Source: Bostrychus sinensis (taxonomy: Eukaryota; Chordata; Actinopteri; Gobiiformes; Eleotridae). From it: DNA of 64,000 bases. The stretch spans positions 11,853,624 through 11,917,623 of the forward strand of contig CM036242.1 in assembly GCA_020698575.1 (NCBI GenBank), given 5' to 3'. Within the stretch, counting starts at the first letter, position 1; each line of letters opens with the position of its first letter. Positions 21,424 to 33,078 of this stretch are shown here, in pieces. A model generated the notes under the pieces. The model had not been told where the DNA came from and searched no databases. It saw nothing but the letters and a program-made list of their open reading frames with translations. The position numbers and the translations under genes are program-made.

Positions 21424-22541
21424 TGACTGCCTGAAGTCTGGAGCCCATGGACATCACCAAACACTGGGTTTCCTAATTTATAATGCTTTGTTAGGCCTTT
21501 ACTGCAGCTGTCTTCAGTCAGTTTCTTGCTTGTGGGCCTTTCTGCCTAAGTTTACTCTTTAGCAAGTGAAATTAATGCTCGATCAGGTGAGATCTGGTGA
21601 GTGACTCAGCCATTGCAGAATAATTCACTTATTTGCTTTAAAAACACCTGGGTTGCTTTTGCAGTATGTTTTGGGTCACTGTCCACTGTCAACATTGTGG
21701 CTTTTGTCTGAATCCGAGCAGAAAGTTTATCCCTACACATTTTAGAATTCATCCGGCTGCTTCTGTCTCTGACACATCATCAGTGAACACCACTGACCCA
21801 GTGCCATTAGGAAGTTATGGACACTCGTGCATCAAACTGCTCCATGTTTTACAGAAGATGTGGTGTGATTTGGATCATGAGCCGTTCCAAGCCTTCTCCA
21901 GACTTTTCTCTGCCCATCATTCTGGTGCAGGTTGGTCTGAGTCTCATCTGTCCAAACAATGCTGTTCCAGTTCTGCTCTGGCTTCTTTAGGTGTTTTTTG
22001 GCTAATGTGGCCTTTCTATTGCTGAGGCTGATGAAGTCTGCACCTTGTGGTGAACCCTCTGTATTTTCTCTCCCAAAGTCTCCTGGTTATGGTGGACCTA
22101 GACACTGATAGACCTACTTCCTGGAGAGTGTTCTTCACTAAGGTGGATGCTGTGAAGGGTTTTTCACAATTTTCTGATCCAGCCTAAGGATGGTCTGGTT
22201 CACTTCCAGTGAGTTACTGCATGCTGTGATTTCACAGAAACAGCTTTCAAATGCAAATGTAACACCTGGAATCAAGACCTTTTACCTGCTCAGTTTATAA
22301 TGGATTAATGAGGAAAACACCCCATGCAGCTCAAGAAATAGCTTTTAAAGCAACTGTCCAAATACTTTTGAGCCCCTGAAAAAAAAAGGCAGTTACATAT
22401 TAAAGAGTTGTAATTCCTCAACCCCTCCTCAAGCCTGCACTTTAAGCACATATGAATTATATAACTGTATTTTGAATAGTTTTGGGGAAAAAAGGCTAAA
22501 ATAACAAAACTTCTGTCGGTGTCCAAATACTTATGGACCTA
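21424..22541 (-). mobile_element. Decayed Tc1/mariner-superfamily transposon
   Basis: The reverse strand carries a transposase-like coding relic. Segments such as 'catctgtccaaacaatgctg', 'ttccagttctgctctggctt' and 'gcaccttgtggtgaaccctc' belong to a widespread fish Tc1/mariner-like family. The right end holds two copies of the terminal word 'tgtccaaatactt': one at about 22347-22359, one at 22520-22532 continuing 'atggacc'. This suggests IR/DR architecture. Many stops and indels interrupt the reading frame on both strands. No convincing left inverted repeat was found near 21300-21430. The exact family is uncertain. Confidence 0.7.
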
Positions 22542-22559
22542 TAGCTCTTTGTGTCAAGC

Positions 22560-22830
22560 AGGGCATCTGGCGGGAATTATTTGATGTGATGACACCTGTA
22601 TCAGAACGGTATTGCTTTGTCTGATTATAAATATATCTAGCAGATGTTTAATGTGTGGTGGGATGTGATTTAATGTAATTTGCATTCTAAATTCCACTAG
22701 ATTAATAGATGTTCTAATGATGTGGGAGTCTGGTGTAGTAGTTTCTATGGTCCACAAATGTAGTGCACTGAACAGCAATAGACAGTGCAATAGTCTGTTT
22801 TCCACTGGCTTAAGGGGATACACTTTTTTT
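22560..22830. repeat. Possible family C fragment
   Basis: The 'gacagtgcaatagtctgttttccactggctta' region (split here only for description) resembles 20705-20740. Similarity is weak and boundaries are unclear. Confidence 0.3.
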
Positions 22831-22834
22831 TCTT

Positions 22835-23070
22835 TTGGCTTCTCCCTTTTACTCAGGGTTGCCACAGCGAACCAGTCGCACAGTGATTTGTCAGAGTTTT
22901 TATGCCAGATGCCCTTCCTTTTGCAACCAGCCACATACAGTGATTGGAGAAAGGAATTTGGGTGAGGTGTTTTGCCCAGGGACACAACGACAGTATGCAT
23001 CTTGGCCAAGATTCATACCAGCTGCTGGTCAAATGCCCAACCCACTGCGCCACTGTCGCCTCATGGGGAG
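22835..23070 (+). repeat. Fish interspersed repeat of the 'gccacagcga' type
   Basis: It carries the well-known fish motif chain 'ggcttctcccttttactc', 'gttgccacagcgaacca', 'agatgcccttcctttt', 'gtgttttgcccagggacaca' and a tail 'cccaacccactgcgccact'. Open frames on both strands are by-products. The class (SINE-like or LINE-tail) is not certain. Confidence 0.6.
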
Positions 23071-23734
23071 ACACTACAGGAAAAATTGCACATTTTTAAA
23101 TTTGTATGTTTTGGGCTGGTGTGCTTTATTAACATGTATTTTTTTACATATAATTTTAAAAAAAAAGTCAAAATCTTACATTAAGGTGTTTAATAGATTT
23201 TGTTAACTTGTGTCCATAGATCTATTGAAAATATTAATTTCAAAGGCAGTTTTTGCGAGAGTCAGAAACAATACAATACTTTTTTTTACAAAGGATTTTC
23301 TTGGTATATAATTCCTAACTTGATTTATTGAATGTTTTACTCCTAAAAACAAGGCAAAAAATATATTTTTAAAGGCTATTGTCAGTATTTTCTAATTTAT
23401 TGGAGGATAAAAAAAAGATACTCATAATCCCCTTTGTGAAAACCTTTTTATGTAACACTGACAAAATGAATCAATGATTTTAAACCTGGCTCTTTCTAAT
23501 ATTCACATTATGTTTTTTGCACATACGGTGGATATGCATTTGTATATTCAATCATTCAACTGATCTATATTAAAGTAAGTGATCTAATGGAAAGGTTTCA
23601 CATTGATACTCTATGTATTATTTTTATTTGAAAAAAAAAAAAAAATCCCTATTCACCTGCAGTGTCTCATTTTAATACTGGGGGAAAATATTTGCCATTT
23701 TAGACTCCTAGAAAATGTCCAGTCTTATGACTGG
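23071..23734. other. Unassigned very A+T-rich sequence
   Basis: No gene. Poly-A or poly-T at 23157-23167, 23280-23287 and 23630-23645. The segment near 23650-23712 resembles family C. Confidence 0.35.
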
Positions 23735-25124
23735 TATAGACCCTTCTCACACAGCGTCATCTGATCACGTGATTTCCACGGAGCCGCCATGTTGGATGGC
23801 AAAAGCCGGTTGTCACGGCCCGATTTGCATCAGTCCTGCTGTCTGTTTGCCTAACAAATTAAATTTGTTTTACTCATCAAAAATAGTTTAATGTGTCCTA
23901 TATCTGTGATAGCATTTACCAGCTGTCTTTTGAAGTAAAAAAGTTAATGTTGCACTGTTTGACAAAGTTTATTCTTTAAAAAAGTCACATAAAAGATAGT
24001 TCCTGCTGTAATCATCAAATAAAGTAAAAACCGATCTGAAGTCAGTTAGCCTCGTTCTTACTGTCTGCTCAGGTTTATTGGCAGGATAAACACGTTTTCA
24101 CAGACATTTAGCAAACTGGAGAGAAAAAGAAAATACAATGTTCAGGACAGCTTGGTATTTGTTCATTTCTGCGTGAGGATATGGCGATTACAGGATTATT
24201 TTCACAACATGGAATATTTTGATGGAAATACATCTCGATATTTACTCATTGAGCGTTACTAATCCTGGATTGGACTGGTTTTGGACAGAATCAGTGTTCA
24301 AAGGTAAAAAGTCTGTTTTTTCGGTTTGGGCATACTGAGGAATCGTCATTAATTACACATATGTCCTATTTTAAGCATAAAGTTAACTTAATTCCCATTT
24401 TGTACAGAACATAAGCTTTCTAACGATGTATATCATGCCTGTATTGACAAAATAATAACGTGCAAATTATGTTTTTCGCGGAGTTTCTTTCCGAATCTGG
24501 TCGCAGCTAGCTTGAATGAGGTTAAACATATAAATCCTAATTCTCCATATCTCAGCAAATTTGCCACTTTTTAAGGCCTTAAATTTTGATTTGTAATTTT
24601 AGACTTGTAAACCTCCGCGGAAAGTCTACTTTATTTAAGTATTTATATTGCCTTTTCACTAATCTGCGTCTCTCATCTGCCTACTCACATGGACAACAGT
24701 TGTTTAGGGCACTTTCCTATACTAAAGGTCTGTCACCCATCCTGCCACTAAATATTTTTATGCCTCTAAGGAGCTCTCTGCCTCTTGTAAGGTTTTAATT
24801 GTGCCCCTCTAAAGGGAGATTGTCGATTGATTGACTAAATAATTGTAAACGTTGTGGTATTCCAAAGCAGATTGTGTGTTGAAGGCTGGTAACCCGTAGT
24901 TTTGACATGTCATATGGGTCTTAAGCATCGACAAGTGAACATTTCTCTAAATATCGTTGTCTGACCAGAACACTTAACGTTAAGTATTGAAACAGTGTAG
25001 AAAGTGGTAAATATGAACTCAATTTCTATGCATGATCACTAACTGCTAGCCAGCTACACCGGCTTTTTGCCATCCAAAATGGCGGCGTCAACAAACCAAG
25101 TCACGTGACTGAGAACGGTCTATA
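23735..25124. mobile_element. Unclassified DNA transposon with ~75-bp imperfect TIRs
   Basis: The left end begins tatagacCCTTCTCA and the right end reads in reverse tatagaccGTTCTCA. Inside, both ends continue through a CACGTG palindrome (23766-23771; 25102-25107), a GCCGCCATNTTGGATGGC-type stretch and 'aaaagccggt'. The TATA at each edge may include a TA target duplication, but the exact TSD is unclear. The ~1.39 kb interior shows no complete transposase. A 70-codon frame at 24586-24798 has no clear domain. The superfamily is not assigned. Confidence 0.75.
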
Positions 25125-25439
25125 GTAAAATGCCAAGAGAAGTAGTTCGATCTTAAAAGAGTTATTTTGGTTACATATGTAGATACTAGGGTGACCTGCC
25201 AACAAGTTGAAACAAACAACAGAAAAGAATGAGCATGGCTCTGAGTGCTAACATGTGCTAATGCTAATGGTAGTTTCTGCCTTAACTTTGAGACACAAAC
25301 TCTGAACTAATGAACAATGTTTTTTTGTTTTTTTTAACAGATAGCTAAACGCCATGTTATCATTCAGAAAGTCAGAGATTGAGATTATAGAATCCTTGTG
25401 TTGTTCCCAGATGAAAAGAACAGAATTTAGGATGTAGAA
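25125..25439. other. Unassigned sequence
   Basis: No gene or repeat recognised. Confidence 0.35.
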
Positions 25440-25595
25440 TGTCTGATGTTTTCCAGAATCCCCAAATGACCCACTTTAACACCAGAGTCCAGATTCAAAC
25501 CCATGACATTGAATCAAGCCGTAATCACTCTGTATGCACCACATTCTCTACCAACTGAGCTATACCTCAGCACAGGGGATTGTTTTTAGTCACAT
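25440..25595 (-). repeat. tRNA-derived SINE fragment
   Basis: Read on the minus strand, the right side contains a tRNA A-box-like 'tatagctcagttggta' (about 25548-25563) and a B-box-like 'gggtttgaatct' (about 25491-25502). It is related in layout to the complete SINE at 51495-51681 and to 33713-33785. It is degenerate and does not fold into a full cloverleaf by eye. Confidence 0.55.
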
Positions 25596-27000
25596 TACCA
25601 AATAAAGGCCCTATCTATTTGGAGATATTGAATGGGATTAAACAAAAACAGCAACCAAAGCCAAATGCTGAACAAGCAGAATTTCTCCTTGAGTAAAAAT
25701 CCCTCTGGAAACATTATCTGTCAAATCCTCAGTGTTAAAATCTCAAACTTAACTATCCCCAGAACAATTACAAATCAAGAAAAGAAAAGTTACTGTTGTG
25801 GACATTCCTGTGCGTCAGCGTGAACTGCCTGATCCCGGCCCGGTGTTGTTGCCCCGCAGCACTGAAATAATTGAACTGCCAAACAATAATAACAACAAGC
25901 AAGCAAGCATCAAAGAGAAAGTCTTACCTTATCACTTTAGCTAAATTTACTGCTTTAGATTTTTTATTGTTTTTTCTCAGCCCTTCTCAAATTATTATCC
26001 CATTGGGTAAAACTTTACTGACTAGAATATGAAAAACAAGGGCTTTGTAATAAGGTTTGCTTATTGCTTTCAAATTTTGTGATGTTAACTTTCTGACAGT
26101 GAGAAACTATACACTGATACTTTTATTTATTTGTGCACACCTATGAAAGTCAATACAAAGGACACAAATAGAGGATTCCTGTCTAGGACTTTGATTTTCA
26201 CTTTTTAGTATTTTGTTGGAAAGTACTTTGTTAAATACTTTTTAAAGTATTTTGATATCAATAATGCATTGTCTTTTGAAAAGTTACGAAGATCAGCAAG
26301 TTTGAGGATATCATTTACATACCACTTAAGTGTGATTAGTAATGGCATTGTGGATCAATGAGCAGACGACCAATGTAATGGAAGTGGAGTTTAGAAAGAA
26401 TGGACAAAACCTCCCCACGGTGAGGTCTGAATACTATGCTAATGCAAAACTACAAACTAATGGCAGGAAGTTGACTAAAGCATTGTTCACCGAGGCCAAA
26501 AAACACAAAACAAAGCATGTTATTTTGACAGTGTCTAAAAGTGAAAATTGTGGGGCAGAAAGTGTATCAGCTGCATAGAATGTATCTGAAAATGTGTGTG
26601 TATATACTGTATATAGCTAGATAACATCATTTTATGGAAATCAGTGGAAAAGGTATGTACTATTCTCCAAATTCACTTTAGAGGATGACACAGGACCAAG
26701 TCTGGTGGTTAAATCTGCTCAAAAAACTTAAACAATGATGATCCATCCCACCCAGCACATACTGTACATAAACTGTTCTCACCCCTCTCCTCAGGCAGAA
26801 GACTATGCAGCCTCAAAGCCAACACAAAGAAGACAAAGTGCAGCTTCTTTCTTGAGGCTTTAAGGCTTATGAACCCTTCCTCCTGCCCCGTTATCCTCTG
26901 AACCTGACTAACATCTATGTAATGATAAACAACCACACAACTTCACCAATACAGGAAATCCTACCACTGCATCAAAGATAAAACAAATGAAATGTATCAA
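25596..27000. other. Unassigned sequence
   Basis: No supported gene. The plus-strand frame 26342-26578 (78 codons) and minus-strand frame 26709-26936 (75 codons) have no recognisable domain or neighbour support. A short TATA/TGTG patch lies at about 26594-26620. Confidence 0.35.
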
Positions 27001-27830
27001 TCTTTATAGTAGCATTAATATTGCATACATGTTGTACATTTTATATGACAAAGGCAATTTGCCGAGCACAACACAAAAGATAAACAGGAATTTTGCTCTG
27101 CCTGTAAACCCATTGCTAGTATTGTTCTCTTAAATCCTGAAAATGACATGACATTTAGAGAATCAACACCAAAATTGTTGCTCCCTATTGGCATTCATGC
27201 AAAACATTTTAAGAGCCATAGAGTCTCCTGGAAGGTTTGAATAATCCCTCTGGGCTGACAACCTGCAGCATTTCAGTGACTTTGCTAAGGGGAAATTGCT
27301 TGATGGATATTTTGGTTTTCTGAAAAGAGAATGATGCTTTTGTGCTAGCATGTGATAAAGCTGAAAAGAAAAGGTCCATTGTGTGACAAAATGTACCAGC
27401 AACCAACATCATTCGTAGTGACTCAGAGTGCTCCCTCATTTTGTCTAAAGGTTGAAAAATCTGTGAAGTATGTTGCAATCTGAGAGAACTTTGCTAAAAA
27501 TATAGCAACTATGTGCAGTGAAGTAGGGTCAGTCATATTAACAGTGATAGTCCCCTGTGAATGCTAAAGCAGGCAAAGCTAACAACACAGACAAAATGCA
27601 GGTTTGAAGTACAGAAGAAAGGGTGGTTAGCCCTGGTAGACTGCCATTACAATTTTAAATGATTGCCATTAAAATTCAGCAACTGTGGCTAAATAATGCC
27701 ACTGTGTACTGGCACACAAACTTCAGATATTAATTTTCCTGCGCAGTTTAAATAAATAAAGCTTCTGTTCCATCGTCATTGGGAATTAACTAAGGTACAC
27801 AGTCAAAAAGTTGTAGAATCCAAGTTTCAT
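27001..27830. other. Single-copy-looking sequence, possible non-coding conservation
   Basis: No transposon ends or repeats recognised. The parts 27050-27125 ('aatttgccgagcacaacac') and 27170-27480 have balanced composition. Overlapping minus-strand frames (27163-27402, 27209-27478) lack domains. Regulatory function is only a guess. Confidence 0.2.
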
Positions 27831-28060
27831 TGTGTTGTCTGCGTGTCTTAATGTGGGATCTGTCCAGGTACTGCAGATTATTGTCACAGTTCGAAGACAT
27901 GCATGTGTTGCAAGTGAAACAATGACTCTAAATTGCCCATCGTGAATGTGAGAGTAAGTGATCGCCTGTCAGTGTGTGTCCCCTACATGTTCGCCTTGCA
28001 TTTAACTGGCTACTGTCCAGGGTTGTGAGAGCCAAGGCTAAATCATTTAATTGTAAAAAT
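27831..28060 (+). repeat. L2/SINE-tail repeat fragment
   Basis: Diverged copy of the fish motif series: 'gacatgcatgtgttgcaag', 'caatgactctaaattgccc', 'gtgaatgtgagagtaagtg', 'gcctgtcagtgtgtgtccc', 'ggctactgtccagggttg'. It has the same orientation as 14757-14856. Confidence 0.65.
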
Positions 28061-28309
28061 GTTAAATATAATCCTTTTCATATTTCTTGATGCATAGCTT
28101 TCAGAAAATAAGTTAATGTTAAAAATATTTGATTTATGCTAAAATAGTCTTAAGTTAAAATGTGATTAAATATATTAATGTCATTAAATTCATGTACATT
28201 AAGTTAAGCTCAAAACTGTTAAAATATAGTATGTAAAAATCTGTAACTGAAGCTACTTTGTGCCGCTCCCTTTACACATCAGCGTATAAGGTTAAGGTAC
28301 ACTTTATTG

Positions 28310-28405
28310 TTCTTGTAGCATGTGCATGTTTTTGAGGTTGATGGGGGGAAAACAGAGCACCTGGAGGAAACCCACCCAGACATGGGAAGGACATGCAAAC
28401 TCCAC
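28310..28405 (-). repeat. L2/SINE-tail repeat, left half, split by a MITE
   Basis: The reverse-oriented series 'atgcatgtttttgaggttgatgg', 'ggaggaaacccacccagac' and 'catgcaaactccac' continues after the inserted MITE at 29093 with 'gaaaggccccacacagtcc'. Longer strings are given only as landmarks. Confidence 0.7.
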
Positions 28406-28408
28406 TTA

Positions 28409-29089
28409 AGGCCTCCATACACCAAGGCGACGATCGCCCATCTGAAGCCGTCTTAACAGTTCTTCCACGTCGCTCATTTCCGTCCTTTTGATCTGTACGC
28501 GCCGTCAGCCCCCATCGCTCCAAGATGGAGGCCGTCTGACTAGTTTTCTGCCAATTGGCCTTGTTGTTGAATTGGCGTCTTTGGTCTTTGGCACGAAGCG
28601 CTCTGATCGGCCTAGCACTACAGCTGCCGCGCCAATCAGCTCACGGGAATTTTAGCGGGAGTGACGGAGTGATGAGAGGTGAAAACCGCTGTGGCAGCGT
28701 ACTGTTGCCATTTTTGCATTCTTTGCAATTCTGTGCGGAAAGTTATCTTCTTCAAGTAACAGAGCAGCACCTAATCCACACAAAACAATGTCCAAACCGG
28801 CCATGATCACGCTTCTGTAATGTTCAAACAAGCTGAGAACAGTGGCAGACCAAGGCGCGCTACATGCATATGTCTTCTTTGTTCACTGGCTAGCGCCATC
28901 TGCCGCTTTGGGGGGGTAATTACATCACGCGCATGCGCAAGACACGGTCTTTAGGTCGGTTGTCGCTTCGGTGTATGAAGAGGGAAAAAGGTCCTGCGAC
29001 GTGAGGAAACGGGAGGAGACGGGAAGAGACGGGCTGTCGCTCCGTCTTATCGGTGGCAGTCTGGGAGTCGCCTTGGTGTATCGAGGCCT
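28409..29089. mobile_element. PIF/Harbinger-like MITE inserted in an L2-tail repeat
   Basis: The left end is AGGCCTCCATACACCAAGG and the right end reads in reverse AGGCCTCGATACACCAAGG, a TIR of about 23 bp with one mismatch. It is flanked by the 3-bp duplication TTA (28406-28408 and 29090-29092), the TWA site used by PIF/Harbinger elements. The 681-bp body is GC- and CpG-rich against its surroundings and has no complete transposase frame. A degenerate TIR-like 'ttgtcgcttcggtgtatg' lies inside at about 28960-28977. Confidence 0.85.
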
Positions 29090-29092
29090 TTA

Positions 29093-29175
29093 GAAAGGCC
29101 CCACACAGTCCAGGAATTGAACCTGGGACCTTCTTGCTGTGAGGTGAGAGTGCTAACTCCTAGGCCATGTCGTTA
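29093..29175 (-). repeat. L2/SINE-tail repeat, right half
   Basis: Continuation of 28310-28405 past the MITE: 'gaaaggccccacacagtcc', 'ggaattgaacctgggacc', 'cttgctgtgaggtgagagtg', 'gctaactcctaggcc'. The tRNA-like B box sits in 'ggaattgaacctggg' (read in reverse). Confidence 0.7.
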
Positions 29176-30889
29176 CATAGTCAGTGGAGAGCTATGGTCA
29201 GTATGGGAGCATACAGATTTTCTACCTGCTGTGAATGGATGTAATGTCTTGATTTTTTCTCAATTAAATGGATTATGTTTCATCATTCGGTGTAAGAAAA
29301 CTCACATACCTGCAGCTCACTGTGGCTGTTTAAACCTTTTCAAAATAGCTGCTACAAGGGTGTACCCCACCAAAGACCCATAATTGCTGTGATAGTCTTC
29401 AGCCACCAACAACCACTTCTGGGAGTGCTTTACATAAAAGCAATATTCCCCCATCCAGCACCACACACACACACCCTCACACACATCTACACACACACTA
29501 AAAGGCTAACGTGGCTGAGCACAGAGGAGCCCGGTGAGGAAACGCTGTCACAAGGAGCCATCTGCACCGGGAGCTGCTCACAGACCCTGGCCACCAGGAC
29601 ACCGACACGGGACACACAGTGAAGTGATGCTGGCAGAGGATACCCAACCCAGCCAAGGAACTCAGGGGACAGCGCCATCACAGCCTTGGCCAATCACAAC
29701 CCTCGGTGCACAGGGTTCCCACTGAGGAAACAGTAAAACATAAATGAAGAACTTAAATAAGCAGAGCTGTTTTAAAGTCATTGCTGGTTTATTAGTAGTA
29801 ATACTGTTGATATTTGGAATGATCCACCCACCCCTAACCCAAATGCTGCTAACCACAGCTAACCCTGTGAGCAGACATGCTTGGAGAGCACCTCTGTTTA
29901 CCAACTCTTTAGATGACATTTTTGGCGTTGGCCTTCATGACAAACAAAAAGGTAATCTCTACTGTAAACAAACACTTCATTGATTTTGTTTTAATTTCTC
30001 TGATTGGATGGGCTGGTCTTAAAAACACACTCTCTTAAAAGGTAGGACCTTCAGAAACATTTTCAGCAAATGAAAGACCTTAAATTTATCAAATCAAATT
30101 AAGACTTTTAAAAACCTGTGGGAACCCTGCAACCAACACACTATAACCTGCACAATGTAATAAATAAATGCATTAATTAAAGCCTGCAGATATTTAAAAG
30201 CCTTACAATTTGGATTTTTTCAATCAAACAGATCCAAGGTCCTTGAATTGTCATTACAAAAGGGAGGCTTTTGAATGCGCTTAGTGAATGTGAAGCTTGT
30301 TATGAGTCATTCAAATCTGCTGAGAATTACTTGTGTAATGTAGCAAGCAATTGTGTGTGTTGATTATGTGTTTATTTATCAGGGCACTTAAGATTAGGAA
30401 GTACATTACCTCTTCTAGACAGTGGCCGCTGTGCACTCTTTTGGAAAGCAAAAAATACAGCATAGCTATTGCAGATATGGGCTTTAATAACCACTTCTTG
30501 GCAAGAACTACAGAAACAATTTTTACAATGACCTGTCACATACAAGGTAATTATAAGGGTTTTTTGTCATATGGCTCCTATACTTGCTGTTGAACATTTT
30601 GCAGCCCAAGCACTTTTTTGTGGTTCCCTGACAGTAAGTTATACCATAGAAATATCCTGCATGTAGGCTATTATATTTCATAGTTCAAATGTTAAGTTCT
30701 GCAAATCAATTTTTAATAGCCCACCACAGTGTCCCTTGTGTCAACAGAATTATTTGCATGTACAGTGTAAAGTAAACTAAATTTTAAGGCAGAAGATACA
30801 TGAAGAACAGTAATTGCAAAAATCTAAAAATAATTTGAACATAAACTGAATGCAATTTAATTTATTTCTCATATCTGAGTACTAACCAT
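29176..30889. other. Unassigned sequence
   Basis: No supported gene. An imperfect CA-rich patch lies at 29461-29502. Overlapping open frames at 29389-29983 on both strands have no domain. The 80-codon frame at 30351-30593 is also unrecognised. Confidence 0.35.
29461..29502. repeat. Imperfect (CA)n
   Basis: Short interrupted runs of CA units. Confidence 0.75.
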
Positions 30890-31130
30890 GCCTGATCCCG
30901 CTTACTTGCGGAGATGAGGGGCGCACGGTGGTTCAATCACTGGTCCAAACATCTCAAAATAGAATGTAGTCTGTATGTGCTCCTTTTGTTCCTGTGGGTT
31001 CTTTCTGGGTACTCTGGCTTCCTCCAACTGTCCAAACAAATGCATGTATAGGTGATTTTTTTAGTAAACTGCCCTAGTGAATCACTGAGAGTGAATGGAT
31101 GTCTGTCAGTGTGTTACTAAGTTGGTTAGA
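30890..31130 (+). repeat. SINE/L2-tail repeat fragment
   Basis: Diverged copy containing 'gggcgcacggtggttcaatc', 'gttctttctgggtactctgg', 'cttcctccaactgtccaaac', 'tgcatgtataggtga', 'gagtgaatggatgtctgtc'. The head resembles a tRNA-derived promoter but is eroded. Confidence 0.6.
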
Positions 31131-31455
31131 GCTGCCAGGAAGGATGTCTAGAGGAAGACCTCAGAGAAATCACTACAGCAGTGATAAGTCTGCAGTTTGG
31201 CTGTTGCCAAGTCCCTAACGTGGCTCCACCCCCACTGCTTACTCTGCAGCAAATGTTGTGCTTCTTATGTAAACAAACAAGTTAAAACTGCAAGCAGTGA
31301 TACAGGGTCCTCGCACCCTTTGCATCTGAAGCATGTGTGTATAGCAACACACAACAACACAACAAATTCCTATTAAAGAAAAACTAATGTGCACCTTCAA
31401 ATATATATATATATATACATAAGGATGGTGAATGACCTTAGTTTAACCTTAACAT
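31131..31455. other. Unassigned sequence with a short (TA)n
   Basis: No gene. A TA run of about 8 units lies at 31402-31418. Confidence 0.4.
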
Positions 31456-31463
31456 AGGTTAAG

Positions 31464-33070
31464 ACAGGCTCCTGCAACTGCCAGTCTGTGGAGGCTTTTA
31501 TCCAGACCCCAAACCATTTTTTATAATGCTCACATACTTTAAACATAGCAAAATGCTACATTTTGTTTTTGAACAGGCGCGAGTAATATCCAAGGGATCC
31601 TTGTGGATTACTATGGTTACAGAGTACACTTTTCTGACTGAGACAGATGTAGATTCAAATGAGCTTAAAAGAGCTGAAAACATCTAAAATAAAAGTGAAC
31701 TCCAACACAGATCCACACTGTAACAGAGAGGCAGCCTGCTTTTATCAGAATACAGTCCAGCTGTGTCTGTATGGAGTTCGCTCACCACTTTAGAGCCTTC
31801 CTCACACTGGGCTGATGTTATCAACATGCCAGGACTAAATATGGACTGTAATGGTTATATCAAATATGGACTATTTGTTTTATGTCAGGATTAAACACAA
31901 TCTATGTGGATATGTCTATGTGTGGTGAGTTTTGCAAACTATTGACTGTCCTGGTGATACTTCTCTAGCTTTTGCTTTTAGCAACTAATGTTAGCTACAG
32001 CACACAAACACAGTTCTTAAAATTAAAATAGACTTAGCAAAAGTCTCTGTCATGTTTACTAGTCCCACTGATGGGTAAATGAGGTGTGAATGAGGTGTAA
32101 ATGGACCGGGTCTATGTGAATATTAATTAGCCGCTAATTTGCGCAATTACTCGGTATTAAGAAGCTGCACTCCCCTGCATCATTCACATTAAGTGTGGAT
32201 GAATTTAAGGGGCTGTTTAGATGACAGCGTGCCAAATCCACAAAAGTTTGATTGTGGTTTGCTCTTTCATTTACATGAAGAGGTGGTTTCTGTGTTCTGA
32301 ATCCGCAATCTTTTAAAAAGGCTGGCAGAGATGTTTTGGTCTCACAGCAGGGAGACTGTGATTGGCTGACTGCAGGGCACTTGTCAGCTGACTCGCGAGC
32401 GCAAAATACTTTTATGTCTCATACATTCATATTTAGTCCAGTAACTGTCAGTAAGATCTGTACAAGTACTTACTTAAATGAGAGACTTTATGAGAATGGG
32501 TAGAGAAAACCACAAGGTCCTAAAGTAGTTGGAAAGTTACAGACAGGAGCTATCAGTTCCTCTGCTGTTTACTCACTGTGTGGTGTAGAGCATTTGCAGG
32601 GCCCACAGCGCCGTTTGCTGGACAAACACGGGTACTACAGTTTATAATCGTTTTCCTTATCCCTCAGCGATTTGGTGTAAATGTGAACTGGAGGTGGCAT
32701 GACTGTTGCATTTTCCTGGGCAGCGCTGTCGTGTAAACAGGCCTTAAAACAGTGTTATCTAAATACTCCTGCCAGGAGGAAAGTGGAAAATTGTCTATGA
32801 ATCCATCTTCAGTATGATCTGAATCTGACCCAAATTCAAACATCAGCTGCTGTTAAAGTGGAAATTATACCTACATGTTTTTTGTTTTTTTTCTGACAGA
32901 AATCATAAGCATCGTACTTTTATACAGTTTACTCCAGAATAAATACATTAAAAACACAGTAATATAGTATTATATGGTATTATTAATTTTCATATACATA
33001 TTTTCTTGGACCCCAGCAGAGGTAGAAGGTTAATTCTGTGGACCCCAAACAATTTTAGTTGGAGACCCCT
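31464..33070. mobile_element. Putative non-autonomous hAT element
   Basis: The flanks carry an identical 8-bp direct repeat, aggttaag (31456-31463 and 33071-33078). The right end reads in reverse AGGGGTCTCCAACTAAAATT, a hAT-type terminus. The left end (ACAGGCTCCTGCAAC) matches only loosely. The 1.6-kb body has no transposase frame and encloses a smaller TTAA-flanked element. The call rests mainly on the TSD and the right end. Confidence 0.5.
32209..32743. mobile_element. TTAA-flanked MITE
   Basis: It is flanked by TTAA at 32205-32208 and 32744-32747. The left end is GGGGCTGTTTAGATGACAGC and the right end reads in reverse GGCCTGTTTACACGACAGC. TTAA target use suggests Kolobok or piggyBac. The 535-bp body is non-coding, with 'gcagggcccacagcgccg' as a GC-rich patch. 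A non-autonomous element. Confidence 0.75.
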
Positions 33071-33078
33071 AGGTTAAG

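Noticed and set aside
21666..22025. Plus-strand 119-codon frame
   Set aside because: Antisense to the decayed Tc1/mariner-like transposase relic.
22554..23009. Minus-strand 151-codon frame
   Set aside because: Runs through a known-type interspersed repeat and has no recognisable domain.
26342..26578. Plus-strand 78-codon frame
   Set aside because: Looks protein-like in composition but no family motif, splice context or second exon was found.
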